A stretch of DNA of 53,983 nucleotides from Burkholderiales bacterium (GCA_019509985.1 JAEKLF010000058.1:1-53983); one strand, 5' to 3'; positions 45,388 through 53,621 are shown, counted from the first letter of the stretch. Notes: generated by a model not told the origin, from the sequence alone. Made by a program: numbers and translations.

Positions 45388-45577
45388 GGATGTCTCGGAT
45401 GTCAAAGTTGGTCTCCGCCCTCTCGGCCCAGGCCGAGCCGCTGATCTCGACACCGACCAGGAAGGCCTGCTCATCGCGCTCCCGCGCGGCGTGGGCATGC
45501 AGCGACGTCACCCGACGGAGGGCGTCGCGCAGTTGCAGGACTGAGGCTTGGGCGAGGGTGGCGAGTTGGGCTGGCAT
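45380..45577 (-). CDS. Small uncharacterised protein (65 aa)
   Basis: MPAQLATLAQASVLQLRDAL starts a helical protein whose middle reads FLVGVEISGSAWAE. A similar element (FLCGVEVADSDLDEW) occurs in the gene just upstream, hinting at a tandem duplication. It overlaps that upstream gene by 70 bp in another frame, which is unusual. No function is recognisable. Confidence 0.5.
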   Translation of the reverse strand: MPAQLATLAQASVLQLRDALRRVTSLHAHAARERDEQAFLVGVEISGSAWAERAETNFDIRDIHA

Positions 45578-45798
45578 ACGGGCTCCGGGAGCGATTCGAT
45601 GAACGCGGCGACCGTGTCCTGCCACTCATCGAGGTCCGAGTCGGCGACCTCGACACCGCAGAGGAATTCGAGCTCGCGCCGGCGATCCGTGGCAGCCGGG
45701 CGTTCGTGCCGGGCCTGCGTCACGGCGAGGGCCTGGGCACGGAACCAGCGTGGCATCCGGGCCAGCAGGGCGAGGGTTCGGTCGGAATTCTTGGCCAT
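45508..45798 (-). CDS. Small uncharacterised protein (96 aa)
   Basis: Begins MAKNSDRTLALLARMPRWFR, followed by a helix rich in Ala and Arg, ELEFLCGVEVADSDLDEWQD, and a Pro/Cys-rich tail (PVCQPNSPPSPKPQSCNC). The FLxGVE element is shared with the following small gene. ATG 45798 is 6 bp after the HNH-like gene stop. The 70-bp overlap with the next gene means the last ~23 residues share sequence with its N-terminus in a different frame. Confidence 0.5.
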   Translation of the reverse strand: MAKNSDRTLALLARMPRWFRAQALAVTQARHERPAATDRRRELEFLCGVEVADSDLDEWQDTVAAFIESLPEPVCQPNSPPSPKPQSCNCATPSVG

Positions 45799-45803
45799 GC
45801 CGC

Positions 45804-46127
45804 CTATTGAGCTGCGCGCTGGCGATGGAACCGGCAGTACTGCCGCTCCCAGCTGTCCTTGTCCCTGGCCTCCGCCAGCGTCTGCCATTGCATGTTGGAC
45901 GCTGCGTCCTCGCCCTCGGCACACGGCGGCTCCACGTACCTGACCACGTAGCCCGGGCACGATCCTGCGGCCGCGTCCGTCGCTGGACAGGGGTTGGCCC
46001 GCTTGAACGCGGCAACCGCAGCCTTCGAGCGCTGCGGCGCCGCTTCGGCAGAGCCGGCGACCACCAGGATGGCAGCGGCGAGCAGTGCCAGCATCACCGC
46101 GGCAGCAATGGATGCGCCGGCCCTCAC
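45804..46127 (-). CDS. Secreted HNH-like small protein, probably catalytically degenerate (107 aa)
   Basis: It starts at GTG 46127, overlapping the previous stop (GTGA), and has a hydrophobic N-terminal signal region (AAVMLALLAAAILVVAGSAEA). The mature part (KAAVAAFKRANPCPATDAA, then CPGYVVRYVEPPCAEGEDAA and SNMQWQT) matches a family of small HNH-type proteins that usually read CPGYVVDHxxPLCAGG-x-D-x-x-x-NMQWQT. Here the D-H pair is R-Y, so the metal/catalytic histidine is missing. The N-M-Q-W-Q-T and Cys residues remain. The family match is from memory; a structural or inhibitory role is possible. Confidence 0.7.
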   Translation of the reverse strand: MRAGASIAAAVMLALLAAAILVVAGSAEAAPQRSKAAVAAFKRANPCPATDAAAGSCPGYVVRYVEPPCAEGEDAASNMQWQTLAEARDKDSWERQYCRFHRQRAAQ

Positions 46128-46315
46128 AGCACGGTCCTCAGCACGTCGATCTCGGTGCCTTCCCAGGCTTCCTCGTCGCCCTTGGGCACGATGACGCGAT
46201 CCAGGGCGTTGCCCGCCGCGGCCCAACTGCCGAGGCGGCGGGGCGTGACGCGAAGAAGGTTGGCGCGAAACCGCCGGGAAGCGTCTTCAGCGGGCGTGTG
46301 GGCTTGAGGCTGCAT
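46124..46315 (-). CDS. Small uncharacterised protein (63 aa)
   Basis: First gene of the array: MQPQAHTPAEDASRRFRANL, then VTPRRLGSWAAAGNALDRVI and a closing acidic segment, GDEEAWEGTEIDVLRTVL. It is soluble, with no cysteines. Its stop overlaps the HNH-like GTG start. No family is recognised. Confidence 0.5.
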   Translation of the reverse strand: MQPQAHTPAEDASRRFRANLLRVTPRRLGSWAAAGNALDRVIVPKGDEEAWEGTEIDVLRTVL

Positions 46316-46654
46316 GGTGGCTCCTGTGTCGATGGAGTCAGTCTCGGCGCCGGGCAGCCCCAGAGCCATCGCCCTTTAGGGGTGGTCGAGGGGGGATGGG
46401 CGACGGCGCATCCCCCATCACATCCCTCCAAAGGGGGATGGCGGCCGGCTCAGTCCTGAACGGTCATTGGCAGGCCATGGCGCGCATCGAAGCCTGTTTA
46501 AGGGACACCAGGTCCCTCGAAACATTCCAGCAACCGTGAGAAATCTCATGCATGGCAGAGGGCTGGTGTATCGGTCTGTGAGCATCCGGAGAAACCCCGG
46601 CCTGCCTCCATAGACTCCGCCGCGCAGCGCGTTGGGCGCCAAGGATGCAAGTAC
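46316..46654. other. Divergent intergenic region with nested inverted repeats (339 bp)
   Basis: It lies between the small-gene array (minus) and the acyltransferase gene (plus), and no ORF here looks real. The left part holds an inverted repeat, CCATCGCCCTTTAGG (46366-46380) with CCAAAGGGGGATGG (46428-46441), nesting GGGGGATG / CATCCCCC. The right part (about 46490-46650) is less GC-rich than its surroundings and probably carries the acyltransferase promoter. AAGGA lies about 10 bases before ATG 46655. Confidence 0.6.
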
Positions 46655-47341
46655 ATGGTCCCTATCATTGAAGCAAGGCGCGGCACGGCGCTAAACAGGT
46701 TCGCAAGCGCGCCGCTAGAGCTGAACAGCGGTTTCGGCGGGCTCGATGGCGACGCCCTCGGCCTTGTCGAGCGCCGCTACGGCGACCGCGGCTTGCTCGT
46801 CAAGCGCGAGCGCTACAGCAGCCGCAACCAGGACGGCGACATCGTCTGCACGGCACGCGATGGCGACCGGATCGTCGGCACGCTGTCCGTGCGCTTCGAC
46901 GGCCGTGGCGGCCTGCATGCCGACCTGCTGTTCGGTGCCGAGCTGGCCGAATGGCGTGCCGATGGCGTGAAGCTCTGCGAGTTCGGCGGCCTGGCCGTGG
47001 ATAAGCATTCGCACGACCCCAAGCGCGTGCTGGCCCAGATCTTCCATCTCGGCTACCTGCACGCCCACCGGCGCGCCGGCTGCGAGCGCCTCGTCATCGA
47101 GGTCAATCCGCGGCACGTGGCCTTCTATCGCCGCCGGCTGGGGCTGGTGCCCTTCTCGACGCCGCGCCACAACCCGCGCGTGGATGCGCCGGCAGTGTTG
47201 ATGAGCGTCGACTTCGCGACCATCCGCGAACAGATCGAACTCTGGGGCGGCCAGCAGGAGGACCTGTCCACCGCGCGCTGCTTCTATTCGCTGTTCTGGG
47301 GCCCCGGCGCGGAGGCCACCATGCTTGCCAGGCTGCCATAG
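46655..47341 (+). CDS. FeeM-like N-acyl amino acid synthase / GNAT-fold acyltransferase (228 aa)
   Basis: A GNAT-fold protein of the FeeM type: RIVGTLSVRFDG, CEFGGLAVDKHSHDPKRVLA (shared with N-acyl amino acid synthases and exosortase-associated acyltransferases), an amphipathic helix AQIFHLGYLHAHRRAGCERL, and the signature VIEVNPRHVAFYRRRLGLVP, with APAVLMSVDF after it. FeeM joins acyl groups from acyl carrier protein to amino acids such as tyrosine. No acyl carrier gene is adjacent, so the product is unknown. The gene stands alone, ending before a strong hairpin. Confidence 0.8.
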   Translation: MVPIIEARRGTALNRFASAPLELNSGFGGLDGDALGLVERRYGDRGLLVKRERYSSRNQDGDIVCTARDGDRIVGTLSVRFDGRGGLHADLLFGAELAEWRADGVKLCEFGGLAVDKHSHDPKRVLAQIFHLGYLHAHRRAGCERLVIEVNPRHVAFYRRRLGLVPFSTPRHNPRVDAPAVLMSVDFATIREQIELWGGQQEDLSTARCFYSLFWGPGAEATMLARLP

Positions 47342-47371
47342 CTGCCGCTGCGGGTCATCTCACGGAAGCGC

Positions 47372-47410
47372 CACAGGCGTCGGGACCGTTGGACGGTCCA
47401 GACGCCTGTG
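47372..47410. terminator. Strong bidirectional hairpin after the acyltransferase gene
   Basis: Outer arms CACAGGCGTC (47372-47381) and GACGCCTGTG (47401-47410) and inner arms GGACCGT (47383-47389) and ACGGTCC (47393-47399) pair fully, with one G/A mismatch and a TGG loop. It lies between the plus-strand acyltransferase stop and the minus-strand tRNA-Arg 3' end. There is no T-tract. Confidence 0.65.
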
Positions 47411-47421
47411 TGCCCAGAGGA

Positions 47422-47498
47422 TGGCCTGCCCGGAGGGACTCGAACCCCCGACCTGCTGCTTAGAAGGCAGCTGCTCTATCCAGTTGAGCTACGGGCAG
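47422..47498 (-). tRNA. tRNA-Arg (anticodon TCT)
   Basis: A full cloverleaf on the minus strand: 7-bp acceptor (CTGCCCG with CGGGCAG), D arm starting GCTC and closing GAGC, anticodon stem GCTGC/GCAGC with loop CTTCTAA (TCT at positions 34-36), and a T arm with loop TTCGAGT. The encoded discriminator G and CCA follow. It reads the AGA codon, rare in this GC-rich genome. Confidence 0.96.
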
Positions 47499-47508
47499 AT
47501 GCTGCGGA

Positions 47509-49500
47509 TTAGATCAGCACGTTGATGATGGCATTGCCGATGCCCATCAGCGCGGCACCGGAGATGAGGCCGGCGCAGATCGGCTCCATGCCTTCGACCC
47601 AGACGCGGTGACCCTGGCTGCCGGCTTGTTGCTTGTACTTCCTGGCCATGACCCAGAAGATCAGCGCGCCGACGAACATCGCGAAGGTGGACTCGGGCGG
47701 CAGCGTGACACCCAGGCCCACGGCGACGGCCGACAGGCCGAAACGGCCCTTGGTGGCGATGCGCGCCACTTCCATGGCGAGGGCCGCGAAGGCGGCGACG
47801 CCCATCGAGATCAGCGCCGACGTTGGCAGGCCCTTCAGGCCCTTGGCGATGATCTCGGCCACACCCTTCCACTGCAGGGCCGCGGGCATCGCGAACTGGT
47901 CGGAGACGATGGTGGCCGCGCTGCGCACGCCGCTCGCGTCGGGCTGCAGGAAGAGCAGGAAGAACAGCGGCACGCAGACCAGCACGCCGGCCAGGTTGCC
48001 GATGACGTGGCCGATGGCCTGGTGGCGCGGCTTGCCGCCGAGCATGTAGCCGGGCTTGATGTCGGACAGCAGGTTGGCCGCGTTGGCCGCGATCTCGGCC
48101 GTCATGCCGGCGGGCAGCAGGTTGGAGCCGGGGTTGCTGCGGTCCAGCGCGCCCATCGTGAACTGCGTGATCTTGGACAGCGAGCCGGTCGGCGTCCAGG
48201 ACGTCAACGCCATCGAGTTCGTGCAGATGATGGTCAGCACGAAGATCAGCGGCAGCGAGATCAGGGCCAGCCACAGCGGCACGCCGAAGAAGGCGTGGGT
48301 GATGTAGCCGCCGAACAGGCTCAGCACCGGCACGCCGATCCAGGACACCCACAGCGGCACTTCGATGTGCTTCAGCAGGTCACCGGCGGTGCTGGCGTCG
48401 GCCTTCGCGACCGGGCTCTTGCGCTTGAAGGCGCTGGTGAAGATCTCGGGCTTGGCCAGCAGGCCGACCAGCGCGCCAACCACCATCATCGTCACACCCC
48501 ACCACAGCGACCACTGGTTGACGATCTCGGCGCGGTTCAGCGGGATCAGCGCGCCATTGGCGCCGATGCGCGGCGCGATGTCGCCGGCCTGGATCATCAG
48601 CGGCGCCAGCACGACGAAGTTGATGAAGGCACCCAGGAAGCAGCTGGTGGCCACGGCAATGCCCATCAGGCCGCCGACGCCCAGCATGGCCGCATCCAGC
48701 GTCAGGCGCAGCCCGAGCACGCGGAAGTCCGTGCCGAGGATGTTGGGGATGAAGCCCGACGCCTTCGTGGCCCACGCGTAGTAGTAGTCATCCAGGCGCT
48801 CGTGCAGATGCCAGGGCTCGGCGACGCCCGCCCACTTGTCCAGCATCAGGATCTTGAACTGCACCAGCTTCATCCAGCCATCGCTGACCAGGGCCTGGTA
48901 GAGCGCCGTGACGCCCGAGACGACGCCCAGCAGCTTGGCCTTGAAGATGCCCTCGTCACCGGCGCCGTGGTACAGCGAATCCAGCACGACGCCGCAGGCG
49001 CGGCCTTCCGGGAAGGGCGCCTGGTCTTCGTTGATGAAGCGGCGTTTCAGCGGAAAGGCGATCAGCACGCCGAGCACCGAGATCGTCATGATCCACAGCA
49101 TCAGCTGCCACCACGGCGGGATGACCCCGGTGACCAGCATGTAAGCCACCAGGCTGGAGAACAGCGGCGTGACGACATAGCCCGAGGCCGTGGCGATGGA
49201 CTGGGTGCAGTTGTTCTCCAGGATGGTGTAGTCCGCCGCCATGCCGCCGGCGTGCAGCGCGCGGAACAGCGCGAAGGCCAGGATCACCGACGTGAGGCCC
49301 ACGCCGACCGCGATGCCCGTCTTGGCGCCGATGTACAGCCCCGTGGCCGACAGGATGCCGCCGAGCAGGAAGCCGGTGAGGCCCGAGCGCAGCGTCAGCT
49401 GGGCCATATCGCCGCGGAAGACGTTCTTGAACCACCACTCGTCCTTTTGGGCGCGGGTCCAGGAGGCGATCTGCTCGTCGGTCAGGTGTTGGAGTGCCAT
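47509..49500 (-). CDS. OPT family oligopeptide transporter (663 aa)
   Basis: A polytopic inner-membrane transporter of the OPT/YSL superfamily with about 14-16 hydrophobic helices. Typical features are GLTGFLLGGILSATGLYIGAK near the N-terminus, ENNCTQSIATASGYVV (the conserved helix with an NCTQ motif), FPEGRACGVVL, GIGNAIINVLI at the end and GLGVTLPPESTFAMFVGALI near the C-terminus. It imports small peptides or metal chelates using the proton gradient. It stands alone. ATG 49500 lies downstream (on the minus strand) of a perfect palindrome at 49561-49580. The tRNA-Arg follows 10 bp after its stop. Confidence 0.93.
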   Translation of the reverse strand: MALQHLTDEQIASWTRAQKDEWWFKNVFRGDMAQLTLRSGLTGFLLGGILSATGLYIGAKTGIAVGVGLTSVILAFALFRALHAGGMAADYTILENNCTQSIATASGYVVTPLFSSLVAYMLVTGVIPPWWQLMLWIMTISVLGVLIAFPLKRRFINEDQAPFPEGRACGVVLDSLYHGAGDEGIFKAKLLGVVSGVTALYQALVSDGWMKLVQFKILMLDKWAGVAEPWHLHERLDDYYYAWATKASGFIPNILGTDFRVLGLRLTLDAAMLGVGGLMGIAVATSCFLGAFINFVVLAPLMIQAGDIAPRIGANGALIPLNRAEIVNQWSLWWGVTMMVVGALVGLLAKPEIFTSAFKRKSPVAKADASTAGDLLKHIEVPLWVSWIGVPVLSLFGGYITHAFFGVPLWLALISLPLIFVLTIICTNSMALTSWTPTGSLSKITQFTMGALDRSNPGSNLLPAGMTAEIAANAANLLSDIKPGYMLGGKPRHQAIGHVIGNLAGVLVCVPLFFLLFLQPDASGVRSAATIVSDQFAMPAALQWKGVAEIIAKGLKGLPTSALISMGVAAFAALAMEVARIATKGRFGLSAVAVGLGVTLPPESTFAMFVGALIFWVMARKYKQQAGSQGHRVWVEGMEPICAGLISGAALMGIGNAIINVLI

Positions 49501-49560
49501 GGGTCTCAGGCGCGGCTTGTGGCCGGCCCAGTGTTGCAGCGAAGGTGCCGGTATTGTCTC

Positions 49561-49580
49561 GGCCGACCGAGCGGTCGGCC
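49561..49580. promoter_or_regulatory. Perfect palindrome upstream of the OPT transporter gene (candidate operator)
   Basis: GGCCGACCG, AG, CGGTCGGCC: 9-bp arms around 2 bases, 60 bp upstream of the transporter ATG. It contains GACCGAGCGGTC, a shape common in TetR-family operators. No regulator gene is adjacent. It is distinct from the terminator at 49612-49650. Confidence 0.5.
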
Positions 49581-49611
49581 TTCGGGAGATGCCCCAGGGT
49601 CAGGGGCCTCA

Positions 49612-49650
49612 CAAAAAACAAACCCGCCGCGGCTTGCGGCCGGCGGCGGG
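49612..49650 (-). terminator. Rho-independent terminator of the parvulin operon
   Basis: Minus-strand stem CCCGCCGC (49650-49643) with GCGGCGGG (49630-49623), followed by TTTGTTTTTTG. It lies ~50 bp after the stop of the parvulin gene (49697) and ends the two-gene unit. Confidence 0.85.
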
Positions 49651-49696
49651 AGGGCGAATGGCAATTATCACTGCCTTTCGGCGCGACGCTTGGCGG

Positions 49697-51700
49697 CTAC
49701 TTTTGCCCCTGGGCGGCCCGGCGCTCCAGCGCCTCCTGGATGCGTGCCTTCACCTGCTCGAAGGGCGGCACGGCGCGCGGCCGCACCTCGCTGACCTCGA
49801 TGACATGCCAGCCGAACTGCGTCTGCACCGGCGCCTCGCTGATGCCGCGCGGCGCCAGGCGCTTGACCGCGTCGGCGAAGGGCGGGGCAAAGTAGACCGG
49901 CAGGCTCCACCCGAGGTCCCCGCCCTTGGCACGCGAGCCGGTGTCCACCGAGACCGCTGCCGCCACGGCCTCGAACGGCTCGCCGCCGCGAATGCGGGCC
50001 AGGGCCGCGTCCGCCTGTTCGCGCGTCTGCACCAGCAGGTGCCGGACCCGGTATTCCGTCGGCCCGAGGGCGACGAAGCGGTCGTACTCGGCACGCACCT
50101 GCGCCTCGGTGACCGCAGGCTGGCGCGCGAGGCCAGGCTCGTCGGCCTCCAGCAGCGCCCGGTCGCGCTTGTGCACGACCCGCGAGGCGGCCACGGCTTC
50201 CACCGCGGCGCGGGCCTCCACGGCACGGCCCTGGGCGCGCAGCACGCGGGCCGCGTAAAACTGCAGGCTGGCCCACTCGGGGCGGCCGGCGGCCACGGCG
50301 CGCGCCGCTTCGGCGGCCGGCAGGTCTTTCGCCATCGGCTGGCGGGCCGTCATCAACGCTGCGAGCAACCAGGCGTTGTCCTTGCTCTCCTGCCAGCGCG
50401 CGAGGGCATGGCCATGCTCAGCATCGCAGGCCACGGCATCCACAGCCTTGGGCGCGTCGCTGCAGGCCTGCACCGTGGCGATGAAGTCGAACCAGGCATG
50501 CCGGCGCAGCACGGCGGCGAGTTCACCCAGGGGACGGTCGGGTGCGACCTGGGGATAGAGCTGCTGGAACAGGTCCAGCGCGCCCATCGCATACGGGTTG
50601 TCCTCGACGCGGTCGAGCTGCTCCATCGCCAGGCGCAACGGCGCCATGGGCCCGAGCTGCAACAGCGCCCGTCGCAGCGTGTAGCCGATGGCCGCTTGAA
50701 CCGGCGCGAGCGCTGCGTCGGCCGCGGCCGCCTGGGCGCGCGCGCTGATCTCGGTCAGCGCGGCATCGGCGCGAGCGCGGTGGCGGACCGCCGGCTCGGC
50801 AACGGCGGCGCTGAACTCCGCGCCGCGCAGCTGGCGCTTCGTCCAGGCGTCCGCCACGGCGGTATCCCAGTCGGCGTCACGTACCGCGTCGCGGACCAGG
50901 CTGCGCAGTGCACCCAGCGTGGCCCAGGGGCGCATCGGATGGTCCGGTACGGCAGCGATGGCATCGAAGGCCTGGCGCGCGCCGACGTAGTCATCGCCGT
51001 AGAAAAGCGCCGCGGCGCGCTGGTAGGCGTTGAGCGCTTTCAGCCGGGCCGGCGCGTTGGCGGGCAACAAGGCGGGCAGCGGCGGCGCCGGCGTCTTGCC
51101 CGGCGCCCAGGTGCAGCGGGCGAAAACGGCATCCTGGCCAGCGATCCACGCCAGGCGGTCGGCCGCCTTCAATGACGCATCGGCGACGAGTTCGCGCAGC
51201 ATGCGCGTCGCGAACGCAAAGGCATCCGGGCCGCACTGGCCCTCGACGGTGTCGATTTCGCCCGCCCCCGCCACCGTCAGCTTGCCCGGGCGGAAGTAGT
51301 CCGGGCGCATGGCCGGGTCCCGCTTCTGCAGCGCGCCGCGGGCGGCGAGCCAGGCCTCGATCTCGTCGGCGCCCGTTTGAGGCACGGCGCTGCCTTCGAG
51401 CCAGCTGCCCTTGCGGTCGTGGCTCTCCTTGGCGACGGCGCCGACCGGCAGGTGCATGACGCGCCAGGCCACGTAGAGCGACGCACGGCCATAGCTCGGC
51501 CGGATCAGGCCGAGCCTGCCGCGCGCATAGGCGGTGTCGTCGGCAGGCCCGACGATGGGGCCCACATAGCCACGGCGCAGCGTCTCGGGCAGGTCGGCGT
51601 CATCGGTCGGTGCGGCGTGGCCCGAGGGCATCGGCGCCAGGGAAGTCAGGAAAACCAGGGCGCCGCCCAGCCGGCGCAACGGGAAGTTCATCTTCTTCAT
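49697..51700 (-). CDS. Peptidylprolyl isomerase (PpiC/parvulin) with long N-terminal helical region (667 aa)
   Basis: A signal peptide (MKKMNFPLRRLGGALVFLTS followed by a cleavage-like SGHAAP) targets it to the periplasm. Residues ~40-540 are Ala-rich helices resembling TPR/Sel1-like repeats (LNAYQRAAALFYGDDYVGAR is clearest). The C-terminal ~95 residues (from ~548) are a parvulin domain: YRVRHLLVQTREQADAALAR, then GSRAKGGDLGWSLP and QTQFGWHVIEVSEVRP. PpiC domains assist folding of exported proteins. The long N-terminal part is unusual; SurA/PpiD have a shorter helical chaperone module. Its ATG overlaps the DUF3142 stop (ATGA), so both are made together. Confidence 0.88.
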   Translation of the reverse strand: MKKMNFPLRRLGGALVFLTSLAPMPSGHAAPTDDADLPETLRRGYVGPIVGPADDTAYARGRLGLIRPSYGRASLYVAWRVMHLPVGAVAKESHDRKGSWLEGSAVPQTGADEIEAWLAARGALQKRDPAMRPDYFRPGKLTVAGAGEIDTVEGQCGPDAFAFATRMLRELVADASLKAADRLAWIAGQDAVFARCTWAPGKTPAPPLPALLPANAPARLKALNAYQRAAALFYGDDYVGARQAFDAIAAVPDHPMRPWATLGALRSLVRDAVRDADWDTAVADAWTKRQLRGAEFSAAVAEPAVRHRARADAALTEISARAQAAAADAALAPVQAAIGYTLRRALLQLGPMAPLRLAMEQLDRVEDNPYAMGALDLFQQLYPQVAPDRPLGELAAVLRRHAWFDFIATVQACSDAPKAVDAVACDAEHGHALARWQESKDNAWLLAALMTARQPMAKDLPAAEAARAVAAGRPEWASLQFYAARVLRAQGRAVEARAAVEAVAASRVVHKRDRALLEADEPGLARQPAVTEAQVRAEYDRFVALGPTEYRVRHLLVQTREQADAALARIRGGEPFEAVAAAVSVDTGSRAKGGDLGWSLPVYFAPPFADAVKRLAPRGISEAPVQTQFGWHVIEVSEVRPRAVPPFEQVKARIQEALERRAAQGQK

Positions 51701-52530
51701 GGGATCAGGTGGGGAGGAGGACGGGACGGGTTCGACCAGGCAGCCTCGTCGAACCAGTAAGGGCGCGCTGCGCGGGCCAGCAGCGCAGGGGGTGGCGGGT
51801 CATGGGTGGCGAAGCCCAGGGCGGGGCCGCGGCAGCGGCGCGCCAGACCGGCATCGCCGCGCTCGAAGCGCCGGCGCCAGTCCTCGGCGTGCGGCCCGAG
51901 GCGATAGAGCATCGGCACGACCTCGTCGACGCTCAGGCGGTCCAGCCAGTCGCCCTGCGTGCACCAATGCGCAAGCACGGTCACGCTCAGGCGCACGCCG
52001 GTGGGCAATGCGGCGCGCGCGGCTTCGACGAGTGCACGGTAGGCCTCGCGCTGGCGCAGTGGCGCCTCGAAGTCGAGCTGCAGCAGGCCGGCGGTCCGGC
52101 GGCCGTGGCGGCGCACGGCCGCGAGGACGGCGTCGCGCTGCGCGGGCGTGAAGTCGTCGGGTGCGTCGGCGGCGGACTCGACATGCACGACGGGCACCAG
52201 GCGCACGCCGGCCGGCAGGGTCAAAGGCTGCGTGCGGCCGCCGCGTTCGACGCGGCTGCCACGCAGCACCAACGACTCGACCAGCACCGCGGCGTCGCGA
52301 TAGACGGGGGCGGCCGCCGTGGCACCTGGGCGATGGGGTCCGTTGCTGTCGGGCCAGATCCAGGCGGTGCCACGTGCCAGTGATTCGGCGACTTCGGCGG
52401 GCGACGCCGATCCGACTGCGGGTTCGCCTGCCCAATGCGGGGCAGCACGGGCGAGCACGCTGACCGTCCAAAGCAAGATGCCGGCGACGGCGCGCATCAG
52501 TGCGCTGCGGCGTCGTTGCGAATTCCCCAT
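51697..52530 (-). CDS. DUF3142-like exported protein (277 aa)
   Basis: It starts at ATG 52530 (MGNSQRRRSALMR), because GGAGG lies 8 bases upstream. A longer ATG (52545) is in frame without such a site. A basic n-region and hydrophobic helix (AVAGILLWTVSVLARAAP) mark an exported protein. The body matches DUF3142: the WIWPDSNGP start of the domain, a LLQLDFEAPLRQREAYRAL helix and LSVTVLAHWCTQGDWLDRLS (20 residues), with DEVVPMLYRLGP. The domain probably has a glycoside-hydrolase-like barrel; activity is unknown. First gene of a two-gene operon with the parvulin gene. Confidence 0.8.
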   Translation of the reverse strand: MGNSQRRRSALMRAVAGILLWTVSVLARAAPHWAGEPAVGSASPAEVAESLARGTAWIWPDSNGPHRPGATAAAPVYRDAAVLVESLVLRGSRVERGGRTQPLTLPAGVRLVPVVHVESAADAPDDFTPAQRDAVLAAVRRHGRRTAGLLQLDFEAPLRQREAYRALVEAARAALPTGVRLSVTVLAHWCTQGDWLDRLSVDEVVPMLYRLGPHAEDWRRRFERGDAGLARRCRGPALGFATHDPPPPALLARAARPYWFDEAAWSNPSRPPPHLIP

Positions 52531-52655
52531 CGATGCGGCCTCCATCCGCCGGCGCGGAGTCTAGGTGAGGCGAAGGCGGGCGAAGGTGAGGAAAGCGAGG
52601 TCCGGAAATGAACCAGCCGCCAGGGCGAACGCCATGGCGGCTGGATGAGTAGGTT

Positions 52656-52732
52656 TGGTCGGGGCGGCGGGATTCGAACTCGCGACCCTCTGCTCCCAAA
52701 GCAGATGCGCTACCAGGCTGCGCTACGCCCCG
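52656..52732 (-). tRNA. tRNA-Pro (anticodon TGG)
   Basis: Minus-strand cloverleaf with acceptor CGGGGCG/CGCCCCG, anticodon stem TCTGC/GCAGA, loop TTTGGGA (TGG at 34-36), T loop TTCGAAT, discriminator A and an encoded CCA. It lies between the DUF3142 gene and the membrane-protein gene. Confidence 0.96.
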
Positions 52733-52758
52733 ATCAAGCCCGCCATTCTAATGCCAGT

Positions 52759-53502
52759 TCAGGCGAGGCCCTCGCCGACGGTGTGGCGGGCCGGTGCGGA
52801 CACCCGCTGCGGCGTCAAATGCGGCACGGCGGGACGCACCAGCCACAGGGCCGCCGCCAGGTTCCAGACCAGCTGGGCGAGCAGCACGGCGAGGATGGAC
52901 GCCATCGTCATGTCAGCACCCGCGCCCAGAACGGCCGCGCCCACGGCGAGGTTGGCCACCACGCCCAGCACGCCGACGACGCGCGCGAGTCCGGCCTGGC
53001 CCAGCAGCGCACTGCCCCAGGCCAGCGCGCCTGCGGCCTGCAGCAGCCAGCCGATCTTGGCCGCATCGGTCAACGCCAGGCCCGCGGCATGGACGAGTTC
53101 GTAGCCGACCTGCAGGCGCGTCGCCGACCCCGCGACCGCATCCGCCGCGAGGTGGGGAATGACGAAGCCGTCGACGATGGTGGCACCCACCAGCGCGACA
53201 CAGCCCAGCAGATAGCAGGCCAGGCCGGCCAGCACCGCCGCGCGCCGCAGCGACAGCCGCCGTGCCAGCGCGCTGTAGCCGAAGGCATAGGCGCACAGGC
53301 TGGCAATGGCGACGCCGTGGACGACGGCCTTCAGCGTCTGCAACTGCGCGATGCTCTGCAGGATCTCGAGCTGGCCCTTGCCGCCGCCGCTCTCGTCGAG
53401 GGCAACGAAAACGGTCGACAGCACGGTGGACAGGGCGATGGCGATGCCGGCTGCGCGCGTGCTGGCCGGGGCGGTGTCGGGCTGATGGATTTCAGGGTGC
53501 AT
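52759..53502 (-). CDS. Polytopic membrane protein (247 aa), probable target of the divergent TetR
   Basis: About six to seven hydrophobic helices, for example AAGIAIALSTVLSTVFVALD, AVLAGLACYLLGCVALVGA, VVGVLGVVANLAVGAAVLGA and SILAVLLAQLVWNLAAALWL. Start ATG 53502 (MHPEIHQPD). I do not recognise the family; it resembles small DUF4386-like membrane proteins in size and spacing. It is divergently arranged with the TetR gene across 137 bp rich in repeated half-sites. Confidence 0.75.
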   Translation of the reverse strand: MHPEIHQPDTAPASTRAAGIAIALSTVLSTVFVALDESGGGKGQLEILQSIAQLQTLKAVVHGVAIASLCAYAFGYSALARRLSLRRAAVLAGLACYLLGCVALVGATIVDGFVIPHLAADAVAGSATRLQVGYELVHAAGLALTDAAKIGWLLQAAGALAWGSALLGQAGLARVVGVLGVVANLAVGAAVLGAGADMTMASILAVLLAQLVWNLAAALWLVRPAVPHLTPQRVSAPARHTVGEGLA

Positions 53503-53565
53503 GAGCGGGTCCCGCGGGATGAAGCGATGAGAAAACCCACCATACTCAGCGCCCCGTCGCATGTC

Positions 53566-53621
53566 CCGAACAAGCGGCAGGCGGTTGTTCGCAAGCGAAC
53601 GGACGTCTGCGCCTTGTTCGG
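53566..53621. promoter_or_regulatory. Putative TetR operator region
   Basis: CCGAACAAG (53566-53574) and CTTGTTCGG (53613-53621) are exact inverted repeats. Between them lies a palindrome, GTTCGC AA GCGAAC (53587-53600), sharing the TTGTTCG/CGAACAA half-site. The cluster lies in the divergent gap before the TetR gene and is a plausible autoregulatory and target operator. Confidence 0.55.

Noticed and set aside
46418..46642. 74-residue minus-strand ORF before the acyltransferase gene
   Set aside because: No ribosome site, no similarity pattern, and it covers the probable promoter.
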